Assembly: GCF_001458175.1 (NCBI RefSeq)
Contig: NZ_CYPW01000027.1
Location: 332,997-396,996 of the forward strand
Direction: 5' to 3'
Length of the DNA: 64,000 nt
Origin: Shimia marina
Lineage (GTDB): Bacteria > Pseudomonadota > Alphaproteobacteria > Rhodobacterales > Rhodobacteraceae
A program made the translations under genes and the position numbers. Under the pieces are notes generated by a model. It did not search any database, was not told where the DNA came from, and saw only the letters and a list, made by a program, of their open reading frames with translations. Below, in pieces: positions 17,476 to 27,251 of this stretch (within the stretch, counting starts at the first letter, position 1; each line of letters opens with the position of its first letter).

Positions 17476-18666
17476 TTATTGGCTCAGAGCCGCAACGCCG
17501 GGCAGTTCTTTGCCTTCCATCCATTCCAGGAAAGCGCCGCCTGCGGTGGAGATATAGCTGAAGTCTTCAGCCGCCCCTGAGGCGTTGAGCGCGGCAACCG
17601 TGTCGCCACCGCCAGCCACAGAGACCAGCGCGCCGGATTTGGTGAGCGCGGCGGCCTGAAGGGCGGCGGCATCGGTGGCGGCATTGAAGGGTTCGATCTC
17701 AAACGCACCCATGGGGCCGTTCCAGATCAGGGTTTTGGAGGCTTCGAACACTTCCGCCACTTTGGCGACGGTGGCCGGGCCTGCATCAAGGATCATCGCA
17801 TCTGTCGGACAAGCGTCAGAAGCAACGGTTTCATTGGCAGCATTGGCGGCAAATTCGCGCGCGACCACAACGTCGCTTGGCAGCACAATGTTGCAGCCTG
17901 CCGCTTTGGCCTTGGCGAGGATCTCGGACGCGGTGTCGGTCATGTCGTGTTCGGCCAGAGATTTGCCGACGTCGATGCCTTGAGCCGCCAGGAACGTGTT
18001 GGCCATGCCGCCACCGATCACCAGATGATCGACTTTGGAGACGAGATTGCCCAGTAGTTCCAGCTTGGTGGAGACTTTGGCGCCACCAACCACAGCAGTC
18101 ACCGGGCGCACCGGCTTTGCGAGCGCGCCTTCAAGTGCCGAAAGTTCCGCCTGCATCAAGCGACCGGCACAGGCGGGCAGGGCGTGGGCCAGACCGCAGG
18201 TGGAACTGTGCGCGCGGTGCGCGGCGGAAAACGCATCGTTGCAGAAGACATCCCCAAGCGCGGCCATGGCGGCGGTCAGCTCCGCGTCATTCTTGGTTTC
18301 ACCGGCGTGGTAACGGGTGTTTTCGAGCAGCAGCACCTGACCCTCGCCCATGGCATCCACGGCGGCCTGCGCGGCGGGGCCAATACAATCGGCAGCGAAG
18401 AGCACGGAGGTGCCGAAGGCTGTTTCAAGTGCGGGCACAAGTTGCTGCAGGCTCATTTCCGGCACGCGCTCTCCTTTGGGGCGGCCAAAATGCGCCATCA
18501 GGATCGGTTTACCACCTGCGGCAAGGATGTCTTTGACCGTCGGGACAATGCGGTCAATCCGTGTGGTGTCGGTGACCACACCGTCTGCGACGGGCACATT
18601 GATGTCGACGCGGGTCAGCACCCGTTTGCCGGTGAGGTCCATTTGATCGAGGGTTTTCCACGCCAT
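17476..18666 (-). CDS. pgk: Phosphoglycerate kinase
   Basis: This 396-residue enzyme interconverts 1,3-bisphosphoglycerate and 3-phosphoglycerate with ADP/ATP. It carries the family signature [13 protein letters not shown] near the N-terminus, [10 protein letters not shown], the hinge and nucleotide sites [14 protein letters not shown] and [10 protein letters not shown], and the C-terminal [14 protein letters not shown] 18666 ([11 protein letters not shown]) gives the standard start; five extra codons upstream are not needed. The gene is divergent from the cyclophilin pair and lies upstream of fda. Confidence 0.96.
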   Translation of the reverse strand: MAWKTLDQMDLTGKRVLTRVDINVPVADGVVTDTTRIDRIVPTVKDILAAGGKPILMAHFGRPKGERVPEMSLQQLVPALETAFGTSVLFAADCIGPAAQAAVDAMGEGQVLLLENTRYHAGETKNDAELTAAMAALGDVFCNDAFSAAHRAHSSTCGLAHALPACAGRLMQAELSALEGALAKPVRPVTAVVGGAKVSTKLELLGNLVSKVDHLVIGGGMANTFLAAQGIDVGKSLAEHDMTDTASEILAKAKAAGCNIVLPSDVVVAREFAANAANETVASDACPTDAMILDAGPATVAKVAEVFEASKTLIWNGPMGAFEIEPFNAATDAAALQAAALTKSGALVSVAGGGDTVAALNASGAAEDFSYISTAGGAFLEWMEGKELPGVAALSQ

Positions 18667-18794
18667 GACCGAAATCTCCAAAGAAAATATGTTGCCGTCT
18701 TCCTAGCGCACTGGTGGGCTGGGTCAACGTTCTCTTGGCATTCGCGGCTCAGATGATTAACTAGCGCTCAAGATTTCACATGAGGAGTGCCACT

Positions 18795-19307
18795 ATGGCC
18801 GAGTATAAAGATCCCGAGAACACCATCCTGTTGGAACTGAAAGACGGCACTGTTGTGATTGAACTGCTGCCGGATGTGGCCCCGGGCCATTGTGAGCGCA
18901 TGAAAGAGCTGGCGCGGTCTGGTCAGTATGACAACGTTGCGTTCCACCGCGTGATTGACGGTTTCATGGCGCAGACCGGTGATGTGGCCAACGGCAACAT
19001 GGAAAAAGACTTCAACATCCGTATGGCGGGCACGGGTGGCTCTGACCTGCCAAACCTGAAGGCGGAATTCTCCAAGCTGCCGCATGACCGCGGCACCATC
19101 GGCGCAGCGCGCAGCCAGATGCCGGATTCTGCCAACAGCCAGTTCTTCATCAACTTCAAGGACAACCACTTCCTGAACGGTCAGTACACCGTTTATGGCC
19201 GTGTGACCTCCGGCATGGAGCATGTGGACGCAATCGTGCGCGGTGAGCCGCCGATGTATCCTGATCGCATGGTGAGCGTGAAAGTGGCTGCTGATGTTGA
19301 AGCTTAA
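18795..19307 (+). CDS. Cytoplasmic peptidyl-prolyl isomerase (cyclophilin)
   Basis: This 170-residue cyclophilin catalyses cis-trans isomerisation of prolyl bonds. It has the active-site run VAFHRVIDGFMAQTGDV and, later, SANSQFFINFKDNHFLNGQYT. There is no signal peptide, so it should act in the cytoplasm. ATG 18795 follows GAGGAG; an in-frame ATG at 18780 lacks a ribosome site. The downstream exported cyclophilin overlaps it by 14 bases. Confidence 0.93.
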   Translation: MAEYKDPENTILLELKDGTVVIELLPDVAPGHCERMKELARSGQYDNVAFHRVIDGFMAQTGDVANGNMEKDFNIRMAGTGGSDLPNLKAEFSKLPHDRGTIGAARSQMPDSANSQFFINFKDNHFLNGQYTVYGRVTSGMEHVDAIVRGEPPMYPDRMVSVKVAADVEA

Positions 19308-19848
19308 GCTCGCAGCCGCCTTTGCCGTGCTGGCCAGCCCTGTGCTGGCCACCGGTATTGAGATCGAGGTTGAGGGCGAGGGCGCCAATGGCACCATCAA
19401 GATCGACCTGTATGAGGATGTGGCACCGCAGCATGCCGCGCGCATTGCCGCGCTGGCCACAGAAGGCGCCTATGATGGGGTGGTGTTCCACCGTGTGATT
19501 GACGGCTTTATGGCGCAGACCGGCGATGTCCAGTTTGGCAAGATTGGTGGCGATATGCGCATGGCGGGCCGTGGCGGTTCGGATCAACCGGATCTGCCTG
19601 CGGAAATCTCTGAGCGTAGCTTTGAGCGGGGCGTTGTCGGCATGGCACGCGGCCCCGATCTTGACAGTGCCAACAGCCAGTTTTTCATCATGTTTGATGC
19701 GGGCACCTTCCTGAACGGTCAATACACCATTGTGGGTGAAGTGACCGAGGGCATGGATGTGGTCGATCAGATCAAGCTCGGCAAAGGGCGCAATGGGGCC
19801 GTTATTGGACAGCCTGATGTTATGAAGACTGTCACAGCGACTGAGTGA
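19294..19848 (+). CDS. Exported peptidyl-prolyl isomerase (cyclophilin)
   Basis: This 184-residue cyclophilin has a clear signal peptide (MLKLKLAAAFAVLASPVLA), so it probably folds proteins in the periplasm. The catalytic core VVFHRVIDGFMAQTGDVQ and SANSQFFIMFDAGTFLNGQY is intact. Its start lies within the last codons of the cytoplasmic copy (14-base overlap), which implies coupled expression of a matched cytoplasmic/periplasmic pair made by duplication. A terminator follows. Confidence 0.92.
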   Translation: MLKLKLAAAFAVLASPVLATGIEIEVEGEGANGTIKIDLYEDVAPQHAARIAALATEGAYDGVVFHRVIDGFMAQTGDVQFGKIGGDMRMAGRGGSDQPDLPAEISERSFERGVVGMARGPDLDSANSQFFIMFDAGTFLNGQYTIVGEVTEGMDVVDQIKLGKGRNGAVIGQPDVMKTVTATE

Positions 19849-19884
19849 TCGGCGCGGCGCAACCTGTAATTTTGCCTATAGAAC

Positions 19885-19920
19885 ACCCCATCGCAGAGCA
19901 GTCTGCGGTGGGGTTTTTTT
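19885..19920 (+). terminator. Terminator after the cyclophilin pair
   Basis: A 13-bp stem (19885-19897 with 19902-19914, one G-T pair) and a GCAG loop are followed by T7 at 19914-19920. This is a classic rho-independent terminator. Confidence 0.9.
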
Positions 19921-20010
19921 ATGGTGGGGCATCACGCCGCAGGTGCGTGGGAATAAGAGGGTTTTTGAAAAAACTGATCTCTATATATCTGGTTACTGAT
20001 CTGATAAGTA

Positions 20011-20078
20011 TGGAAAATATATTGATATTACTGGTGTGTGACTAAATCCGATAAAAGTTGTCTGTAACATATTTTCCA
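20011..20078. repeat. 10-bp inverted repeat upstream of the hybrid kinase
   Basis: TGGAAAATAT at 20011-20020 is repeated in inverted form (ATATTTTCCA) at 20069-20078, in an AT-rich stretch before the kinase gene. It could be two half-sites of a regulator or simple AT-rich chance; the spacing is 48 bases. Confidence 0.3.
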
Positions 20079-20156
20079 GAGTGATCTTTTGCGTTAGAGA
20101 GCGCGCCTCGGGTGCGAGTTGCCCGTAAAGAACGTGACAGACAACAGAGTAAGTTT

Positions 20157-22505
20157 ATGGGACAAAAAGCCATACTGGATGTTGATGCTGCAACCGTTGT
20201 GGAACTGCAAAAGGTTCAGATGCAGGCGTTAGAAAAGGCCACGGGTGCAGGGTATTGGTGCTTGAATGTTCGGAGTGGGGATCTTTGGTGGAGCGACAAG
20301 ACCAAACAGATTCATGGGGTCAACAGCAACTTCCGCCCAGACCTGGAGGCGGCGCTTAATTTTTACGTACAGGAACACCGTAAGGCGGTTGGTGCGGCCG
20401 TCGAGACGGCGATGTCAGAAGGGGCAGGGTGGAGCCATGAGTTTCAGATTCTGACCGCTGACAATGAGCGGATCTGGGTGCATGCGGTTGGGGAGCCGGT
20501 GTTTTCAGAAAGCGAAGTTATCGCGCTTGCTGGCTCGTTTCGAGATATCTCGCAGAGTAAAACCACTGATGAAACGTCTCAGAAGCTTCAGGCACAAAAG
20601 GATGAAGCGGTTTTTGAATTGACCCATGTGACCAACGCACTCAGTGAGGCTGCGATTGTGACCACAGCTGGGCTTGATGGGAAAATTACCAGCGTCAATC
20701 AGAAGCTGCTTGATATTTCTGGGTATCGCGAAGAAGAGCTCATTGGAGCCAATCACAATATCCTCAATTCTGGGCAGCACAGTCGTGAGTTCTTTGGCGA
20801 TCTCTGGTCGACGATCTGCGAAGGAAAAGTCTGGCGCGGCGAAATCTGTAACCGACGCAAGAATGGTCGCCTTTATTGGGTCGACACGTTGATTTACCCG
20901 GTGCTCAATGACGAGGGAAAAGTTGAGAAGTTTCTATCAATCCGCTTTGATGTGACCGAACGGGTAGAAGCGTCAAAACTTGTCTCCAATTTCTTCGAAA
21001 TGTCGATGGCGCCCCATTGTATTTTCGACCGCAAAGGGCGCATTCAACAGGCCAATGACGCTTGCTGTGCGCTGGTACAGGGGCGCGAGGCGGATTTGGT
21101 TGGCAAGTCCATTCAGGATTTTGTGGTTGAAGAAGATATGCCCAATCTTGGTGCCTTCTGGCAGCCTAGAGATGAGGCGCACATGGGGCGCACGGTGCGG
21201 CTGCGGCTCAGTGATGCGCAGGGTAACGTGAGGCACACAGACTGGCAGGCGCGTGTTTTTGGCTCGTTGGTATTTGCATCCGGGCATGACATCACAGCTG
21301 AGATTGAGCGCCGAGATGCTTTGGCCGCTGCGAAGCGGACCGCTGAAGAGGCCAGCCTGTCCAAATCGACCTTTCTTGCCAATATCAGCCATGAAATCAG
21401 AACGCCTCTGAATGCGATTGTCGGCGTCGCAGATGCTTTGAGAGATCGTGAGGACCTGTCTGAAGAGTATCGCGGTTTGGTGCAGATGATCTTTGAGAGC
21501 GGTCGGCTGCTTGAGCGGCAGATGTCTGATATTCTGGACTTCTCAAAAGTTGAGGCGGGCAAGGTTGAGCTGTTGTGTCAGCCGTTTTCACCTGCGCTCA
21601 TGTTGCAGCGGGCTCTGGCACCGCATGTGCAGACGGCGCAGCAGAAAGGAGTGGCGTTTGACATTGAGGTGGCTCCCGCCGCCGAAGACCTAGTCATGGG
21701 TGACGATATGCGCGTGCGTCAGATTGTGTCTAATCTGGCGTCCAACGCGGTGAAATTCACCTCAAACGGTCATATCAAGACATGTCTGTCCTGTGTGTGT
21801 AACGGGGATGTTGTGGCTCTGAATATAGAGGTGTGTGACACTGGCGTGGGCTTCCCTGAGTATACTAAGACCGACAAGTTTGACAGGTTTGACCAGAAGG
21901 GTGGCAGCGGGCAGGGCGAGGTGACAGGCACTGGTCTGGGTCTGGCCATCAGTTCGTCATTGGCCCGACAGATGGGCGGACGCCTGTCCGTTGAGTCCCA
22001 TCCAGGTGCGGGCAGCACTTTTGTGGTAGAGTTGGCATTGCGCAAAGCCCCTGTGCCACACACTTCGGCGCAAAAGTCGCCTGCTCATGCGGGTTTTGAA
22101 GGGTGTCTACAAGGCCGCCGGGTGCTGATTGCAGAGGATATCAAGGCAAATCAAAAGGTTGTAGCGCTATTACTGAAGCGGACGGGCTGTGAGATCGCCT
22201 TTGCGGGAAATGGTGTCGAAGCGCTGCAGTCCTATCGATCGTGGCGACCCGATGTTGTTCTGATGGATATGATGATGCCCGAGATGAACGGATTGGAAGC
22301 CACACGTGAAATCCGTATTTTGGAAGAACGGAAAGCTCTGCGCCATGTGCCGGTGATCATGCTGTCTGCCAATGCGATGCGAGATCATGTTAAACAAGCG
22401 CGGGATGCGGGATGTGATACACATATCTCCAAACCTGTGAACAAGAAGGCCCTGATCACGACGATCCTGTCTGCGCTGGATGCAGAGATGGTGGCCGCAG
22501 AATAG
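20157..22505 (+). CDS. Soluble hybrid histidine kinase, PAS-PAS-PAS-HisKA-HATPase-REC
   Basis: This product of about 782 residues has no membrane segment. Three PAS-like domains cover roughly residues 30-135, 160-275 and 285-390, the second with NHNILNSGQHSREFF. HisKA follows, with the phospho-acceptor His412 in ANISHEIRTPLNAIVG. The ATPase domain has its N box (NLASNAVKFT), G1 (DTGVGFP) and G2 (GTGLGLAI). The C-terminal receiver has Asp704 in VLMDMMMPEMNGLEA. All catalytic positions are present. An in-frame GTG at 20112 would add 15 residues; neither start has a strong ribosome site. The signal and partner are unknown; a separate phosphotransfer protein is likely. Confidence 0.88.
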   Translation: MGQKAILDVDAATVVELQKVQMQALEKATGAGYWCLNVRSGDLWWSDKTKQIHGVNSNFRPDLEAALNFYVQEHRKAVGAAVETAMSEGAGWSHEFQILTADNERIWVHAVGEPVFSESEVIALAGSFRDISQSKTTDETSQKLQAQKDEAVFELTHVTNALSEAAIVTTAGLDGKITSVNQKLLDISGYREEELIGANHNILNSGQHSREFFGDLWSTICEGKVWRGEICNRRKNGRLYWVDTLIYPVLNDEGKVEKFLSIRFDVTERVEASKLVSNFFEMSMAPHCIFDRKGRIQQANDACCALVQGREADLVGKSIQDFVVEEDMPNLGAFWQPRDEAHMGRTVRLRLSDAQGNVRHTDWQARVFGSLVFASGHDITAEIERRDALAAAKRTAEEASLSKSTFLANISHEIRTPLNAIVGVADALRDREDLSEEYRGLVQMIFESGRLLERQMSDILDFSKVEAGKVELLCQPFSPALMLQRALAPHVQTAQQKGVAFDIEVAPAAEDLVMGDDMRVRQIVSNLASNAVKFTSNGHIKTCLSCVCNGDVVALNIEVCDTGVGFPEYTKTDKFDRFDQKGGSGQGEVTGTGLGLAISSSLARQMGGRLSVESHPGAGSTFVVELALRKAPVPHTSAQKSPAHAGFEGCLQGRRVLIAEDIKANQKVVALLLKRTGCEIAFAGNGVEALQSYRSWRPDVVLMDMMMPEMNGLEATREIRILEERKALRHVPVIMLSANAMRDHVKQARDAGCDTHISKPVNKKALITTILSALDAEMVAAE

Positions 22506-22531
22506 ATCAATGGCAGGAATACTGCCTGTAG

Positions 22532-22557
22532 AAAGGGCCACCGATACGTGGCCCTTT
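22532..22557. terminator. Bidirectional terminator between kinase and methyltransferase
   Basis: A 10-bp stem (22532-22541 with 22548-22557) with loop CGATAC and A/T-rich flanks can stop the rightward kinase transcript (T4). It may also stop the leftward methyltransferase gene, whose stop lies 14 bases away. Confidence 0.75.
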
Positions 22558-22570
22558 TGATTTGTGGGCC

Positions 22571-23695
22571 CTATTGCAGTGTCAAGGTTGTGTGGGCACC
22601 GCTGTCTTCGCCGTCGCAATTGAATGAGAGTGACAATTTGGTGGCGTCATGCTGCGCAATAACAGGCAAGCCGGTGCCCGGTGTGACCGGCATGGGCACC
22701 TCTGGGAGATAGGCCGTGCGCCCCCAATGACCATCAGACCTCAGATCATTGGAGACAAGGATGCCCGGCGCCAGTTGCATTTGAAAGCTCACGACCACGG
22801 CATGCACTGTGCCCTCTGTGTCGCAGGTCAGGGTTTGCTCGGATCTCGCAGGGGCGATGTCTGGATTGGTGAAATCAAAGTAGAAGAGGGGCACGGTTGG
22901 CCCAAGAGGGAACAGCGGCAGCGCGGCGGCATCATTGGGTGTGATCTGCGCCATGCGAGAGAATTTGTGAAAGCTTGACAGATCAAACCCTTCAGCAGAT
23001 CGCGGGCGCATGGTTTCTGTCAGCGCGTCGCTTTGCACAGGTTGCGCCATTAAGATCCCGCTTTCCGGGATGCAGCGCGCGCCGGGTTTGGCCAAATGTA
23101 TCATGGCATGTTTGAGCGTGGCCAGTGCCCCTTCTCCCAGCAGGTTGCTGTCGACAATTTCGGAAAGCACAACATCGGCGCGTTCGGGCATGTCTTTGCC
23201 AATGATGATGTCATGAGACCACTTGGAGATGACAGTAATTTTGTCAGACAGGTTGTTGTCCGCAATGACCTGTTGGGCGGCCTCAGCGATCATCGGCTGT
23301 TGTTCCACTGCATAGACATGTCCCGCACCGGCGCGCGCGGCCAACATGGCGGTCAGGCCAGCACCCGCGCCGATATCCAATACAATGTCACCCGGTTGCA
23401 CTTTGGCGTTGATGGCCTCGGCATAGGCGCGATTGCGTGAGGCATCTGCCATCATTGGAAAATGCCAACGTGGCACAAACATATGGTGCAACTGATTTAG
23501 CAGCAGCTGTGCCGCATGATGGTCGGGCGTCTTGGCAAGCGTTTCTGTTAGAAGGGCGGCGGCGGCAATACCACCATCGCTGAGAGGGGTGGTTTCCGCC
23601 TGCGCTACAAGCGCATCAGCATCTGCAGTGTTTGGAGCGGTCGCCGAGAGCGGGTGGTTTGTGCCATGAAACAGCACGGGTTGTCTTTCTAACAA
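22571..23695 (-). CDS. PRMT-like class I SAM methyltransferase
   Basis: This 374-residue protein resembles eukaryotic type protein arginine methyltransferases, closest in style to PRMT7. The SAM-binding motif I reads IVLDIGAGAGLTAMLAARAG and is followed by the acidic VYAVEQQPM. The double-E-loop-like SEIVDSNLLGEGAL holds the two glutamates that clamp arginine in PRMTs. The C-terminal half is beta-rich, as in PRMT barrels. The N-terminal 70 residues are helical and unrecognised. It stands alone between two signalling genes. The arginine substrate is inferred; a small-molecule or other protein substrate is possible. Confidence 0.7.
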   Translation of the reverse strand: MLERQPVLFHGTNHPLSATAPNTADADALVAQAETTPLSDGGIAAAALLTETLAKTPDHHAAQLLLNQLHHMFVPRWHFPMMADASRNRAYAEAINAKVQPGDIVLDIGAGAGLTAMLAARAGAGHVYAVEQQPMIAEAAQQVIADNNLSDKITVISKWSHDIIIGKDMPERADVVLSEIVDSNLLGEGALATLKHAMIHLAKPGARCIPESGILMAQPVQSDALTETMRPRSAEGFDLSSFHKFSRMAQITPNDAAALPLFPLGPTVPLFYFDFTNPDIAPARSEQTLTCDTEGTVHAVVVSFQMQLAPGILVSNDLRSDGHWGRTAYLPEVPMPVTPGTGLPVIAQHDATKLSLSFNCDGEDSGAHTTLTLQ

Positions 23696-24289
23696 CTTGT
23701 CTTCCTTTTTAGGTAAATCCCGTTGACCTCTTTATTGAGGGCGCGCGTTTAAAGTTTGGTAAAAACACAGACACAGTTTTGCGGGTGCGTTTATGCAGGA
23801 AAGTGACGGTGAAAAATCATGTGAATAGGACTGGAGGCGCGTCCAAGGTCTGTTCGTCTTACGGACGAAAAGAAGTATTTTGATCGAAGCGGATGGCGGA
23901 CTTTGAAAGGCTCTTTAAAAAATGCAGTGTAAATGCATGTTTGTTGGGCGTTTTTGAAACTGCGAGGTGAGCCTCGGTCGCGAACTTGCTCCGGACCTTC
24001 CAAGGCTTTCGCGTTCTGCTTTGTCGGAGAAATGTGTGGTGCATGTCGAGAAAATACAACCATAGGTATAAATACGTAGATTAGGTGTTCTCTGGGCGTC
24101 TTGGGCCAGTGAGAGTGATTTTTCTGTGACGATCTTGGCTTGATGGTCTGTGGCAACCTCCTCTCAGTTTCCGCATAAACCCGCGATATGGAACGGAAAA
24201 CCATACCTTATTTAACTGTAATTCAATGTTTTGATCACAAATCATCGGTTTGAAGCCACTTGAGAGCTTCGAATTGGAAGGTGAAGACG
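23696..24289. other. 594-base intergenic region, no gene seen
   Basis: This lies between the divergent methyltransferase and chemoreceptor genes. It has lower GC than its surroundings, a small inverted repeat TTCGTC-TTACG-GACGAA near 23854-23870, and no open frame with believable codon use. A minus-strand frame at 23791-24204 has no recognisable product. It presumably carries both promoters. Confidence 0.4.
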
Positions 24290-26611
24290 ATGAAGTTTCG
24301 TGATGTAAAGCTCGCATGGAAATTGCCGTTGGCGATTGCTGTGCCGGCTGTGGTTCTGGTGTCTCTTAGCAGCGCTCTACAACTTAAACAGGCAGCGAGT
24401 GCGATTGAGAAGGACCACAGATTCGCTTACGAGAGCTTCATACATGAGAAACGCGATATCGTAGAAGAATGGCTTCAGGACAGCCGTAAAGGCGTTGGGG
24501 CTCTTGCAGAAAGCTTTGGTGTGCGGGCTGCGGTGGCGGAGTTTACGGACGGCTGGAGCGCCTTGGGTGGCAGCGCAGAGAAGACACTGCGCGCGCAGTA
24601 CATTACTGGCAACCCCCATGGCGCAGATGCGCGTTCGGCGTTGGTGGCCTCCAGCCAGCCATCAGAGTGGACAGAGGCCCATCAAAGACATCATGTGGGT
24701 CTGCGTTCGTATATCGAGGCGCAGCATTTTTACGATATGTTCCTCTTTGATACCGCAGGCAGTCTGATCTACTCCGTGCGCAAGGAAGATGACTTCGCAC
24801 GTGACTTTAAAGCGGGCAAATATGCCGATAGTGGTCTGGGTGAAGTTTATCGGACCGCGCTGAACATGCCTGCGGGCGAGTTCGCCATGACGGATATCTC
24901 CACCTATGCGCCGAGTGCGGCGCCAGCGCTGTTTATGGCGGCGCCTGTGTTTGACGGCGCGAGCAAGCTTGGCGTGGTCGCGATTCAAGTGCCTATGGAT
25001 GAGATTGAGCATCTGGTTGCAGAGTCTGAGCTTCTTGGAGAGACCGGGGAGGTTTATCTGGTCGATAACTTCGGGCGCGCTTTGACGGCATCACGCCATG
25101 ACGGTGGTCATGATGCCTTGGAAACCCTGCCAGAGCTTGAGCAAATTCAGCTCGCCCTGAGTGGGAGTGAGGCTCATTTTGAACATACCACCGGATTGAA
25201 TGGTCATGATGTTGTTGCGGAGACAGCAGATGTCACGATCCCCAATGGAAAACATTGGGGGATGGTGCTGGAAATTGATCGGGCTGAGGCCATGCAGTTC
25301 ATCAACAAGTCGATCTTTGTTGGCATCATTGAGCTGGCGATCACGGGTGTATTGTTGTGTTTGCTGGTGTGGTTTGTGCTGCGTGGCGTGATCAAACGCA
25401 TCGAACATCTGGCGGGTGAGATGGAAGAGGTTGGCGCGCAAAACTATGATCAGGTCATTGCCGGTCAGGACCGCGGGGATGAAGTGGGCTTCATTTCAAA
25501 AACACTGGCCAAGCTGCAGGTGCGTCTCCGGGAAGGCGCTGAGGCGCAGGCGCGGGAGCAGGAGGTTCAGCAGACCAATCAGCGTGTGGTGGATGAACTG
25601 AGCGCGGAGTTGATCAGCCTGGCACAGGGCGATTTCCGTGCGCATCTGAAGGATGACTTCCCACAAGAGCATCAGGTGCTAAGCACGAGCCTCAATCAGG
25701 CCGTCGATGGGCTGAGTGCGCTGGTATACTCGGTACGTGACACGGCGGAGAGCATCAATCACGGGGCACAGGAGATTGCCGGATCTGCGGATGAGCTGGC
25801 GCATCGTACAGAAGCACAGGCGGCGACACTTGAGCAGACGGCACAGGCTTTGACCGAAGTGACAGATGGGGTTCAGTCTTCGGTGAAGACCGTGGAAAAT
25901 GTTGAGACCACTGTGCGTCACGCCCGTGGACGGGCCGAAGAAAGCGGTGAGGTTGTGACCGAAGCGATTGCTGCAATGACCGCGATTGAGAAGTCGTCAA
26001 ACCAGATCAAGCAGACTGTGAGCGTGATTGATGATATCGCCTTCCAGACAAACCTGCTGGCGCTGAATGCTGGCGTTGAAGCCGCGCGGGCCGGAGAAGC
26101 CGGGCAGGGGTTTGCCGTTGTGGCTTCTGAGGTGCGCAGCCTGGCGCGGCGTTCGGCGGAATCCGCTATGGAGATCAAATCCCTGATTGAGTCCAGTGGG
26201 CAGCAGGTGGAGCGAGGCGTTGCCATGGTCGGGCGTACCGGCGACGCGCTGACCTCTATTGTGGGGCAGGTACAGGAAATCTCCGATCTGGTTGCGGAAA
26301 TCTCCAAATCCTCGCGCGAACAATCGGTGGCGTTGACAGAAATCAACACTGGCATGACCCAGCTTGATCAAGTGACACAGGGCAATGCCGCGATGGTGGA
26401 AGAAAACAACGCGGCCTCACATATGCTGCGTTCCGATGCGGATAAGTTGATTGAGCATGTGCGGCAGTTCAAGATCAATGAGGTCAAGCCGCATGCGACC
26501 GAAGTTGGCGTTCAAGAGATCTCAGAAGACGCAGAAGAGGAAGAGAGCGTCGAGGTTGCCTATGTGCCTCAGAAAAAACAGGTCGCCAATGAACAATGGG
26601 CGGATTTCTAG
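24290..26611 (+). CDS. Methyl-accepting chemotaxis protein
   Basis: This 773-residue chemoreceptor has an N-terminal membrane segment ([19 protein letters not shown]), a periplasmic sensor of about 300 residues and a second segment near 345-370 ([21 protein letters not shown]). A HAMP region and the signalling tip [20 protein letters not shown] with [20 protein letters not shown] follow. It ends in QWADF, fitting the x-W-x-x-F pentapeptide that tethers CheR/CheB in high-abundance receptors. ATG 24290 follows GAAGGTGAAG; the frame from 24260 is longer but has no ribosome site. The ligand is unknown. No other che gene is in the window. Confidence 0.93.
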   Translation: MKFRDVKLAWKLPLAIAVPAVVLVSLSSALQLKQAASAIEKDHRFAYESFIHEKRDIVEEWLQDSRKGVGALAESFGVRAAVAEFTDGWSALGGSAEKTLRAQYITGNPHGADARSALVASSQPSEWTEAHQRHHVGLRSYIEAQHFYDMFLFDTAGSLIYSVRKEDDFARDFKAGKYADSGLGEVYRTALNMPAGEFAMTDISTYAPSAAPALFMAAPVFDGASKLGVVAIQVPMDEIEHLVAESELLGETGEVYLVDNFGRALTASRHDGGHDALETLPELEQIQLALSGSEAHFEHTTGLNGHDVVAETADVTIPNGKHWGMVLEIDRAEAMQFINKSIFVGIIELAITGVLLCLLVWFVLRGVIKRIEHLAGEMEEVGAQNYDQVIAGQDRGDEVGFISKTLAKLQVRLREGAEAQAREQEVQQTNQRVVDELSAELISLAQGDFRAHLKDDFPQEHQVLSTSLNQAVDGLSALVYSVRDTAESINHGAQEIAGSADELAHRTEAQAATLEQTAQALTEVTDGVQSSVKTVENVETTVRHARGRAEESGEVVTEAIAAMTAIEKSSNQIKQTVSVIDDIAFQTNLLALNAGVEAARAGEAGQGFAVVASEVRSLARRSAESAMEIKSLIESSGQQVERGVAMVGRTGDALTSIVGQVQEISDLVAEISKSSREQSVALTEINTGMTQLDQVTQGNAAMVEENNAASHMLRSDADKLIEHVRQFKINEVKPHATEVGVQEISEDAEEEESVEVAYVPQKKQVANEQWADF

Positions 26612-26638
26612 GTCCATGTGATCATTTGGAGCAACAGG

Positions 26639-26661
26639 CGGCCCCTTCAGGGGCCGTTTTT
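26639..26661 (+). terminator. Terminator of the chemoreceptor gene
   Basis: CGGCCCC (26639-26645) pairs with GGGGCCG (26650-26656) around a TTCA loop, and T5 follows. It lies 27 bases after the MCP stop. Confidence 0.9.
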
Positions 26662-26688
26662 ATGAGCACCGAAATGATCTGCGCAACA

Positions 26689-26724
26689 AAAAGCCGCCGT
26701 GGTATGCTTAACACGGCGGCTTTT
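26689..26724. terminator. Terminator of the bactofilin operon
   Basis: AAAAGCCGCCGTG (26689-26701) pairs perfectly with 26712-26724 around a 10-base loop. Symmetric A and T tracts let it act in both directions; its main job is probably to end the leftward M23-bactofilin transcript. Confidence 0.85.
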
Positions 26725-26741
26725 ATGTCATGTGAAACGGG

Positions 26742-27251
26742 TTACTTGCCTGCGGGCGCTGCTGCTGCGGCGGCAGGGGCCGGAGCGGCTTTACCAGGGT
26801 TCAGCGGATCGTCCTGACGCTGCACGGAGCCTTCGAAATGCGCGCCGCTTTCGATTGCAATGGTCTTGTGGATGATATCACCTTCGACGCGTGCGGTAGA
26901 GGTCAGGCGGACTTTAAGGCCACGCACACGACCAATGATACGGCCGTTGATCACAACATCATCTGCGATGATTTCCCCTTTGATGGTGGCGGTTTCACCC
27001 ACCGTCAGCAGGTGGGCGCGGATGTCGCCCTCAACAGTGCCTTCCACTTGGATGTCACCGGAGGTTTTCAGATTGCCCGTGATGTGCAGATCAGAGGAGA
27101 GCACAGAGGCCGGTGGTTTTGCCTTTGGCGCGGATTTGAACTCGCTCGCTTTGGCGGGCGCGGCCGGAATTGGGGCAGCTTCAGCAGCGGCAGGTTTGGC
27201 CGGCGCGTCAGACTTCGGTGCGGGTTCGTTGATTTTGCTTTTAGAAAACAT
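26742..27251 (-). CDS. Bactofilin (polymer-forming cytoskeletal protein)
   Basis: This 169-residue protein has the bactofilin core of short beta-helical repeats at roughly residues 50-150 (SSDLHITGNLKTSGDIQVEG, TIKGEIIADDVVINGRIIGR), flanked by Ala/Pro/Lys-rich disordered tails. Bactofilins polymerise without nucleotides and organise cell-wall enzymes. Its start overlaps the end of the upstream M23 peptidase gene by 11 bases, a linkage known from other bacteria in which the peptidase shapes the wall under bactofilin control. A terminator follows. Confidence 0.92.
   Translation of the reverse strand: MFSKSKINEPAPKSDAPAKPAAAEAAPIPAAPAKASEFKSAPKAKPPASVLSSDLHITGNLKTSGDIQVEGTVEGDIRAHLLTVGETATIKGEIIADDVVINGRIIGRVRGLKVRLTSTARVEGDIIHKTIAIESGAHFEGSVQRQDDPLNPGKAAPAPAAAAAAPAGK

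Noticed and set aside
23791-24204. A 137-codon minus-strand frame in the gap before the chemoreceptor
   Set aside because: It has no ribosome site, no recognisable motif and atypical composition for a coding region here. The region is more likely regulatory.
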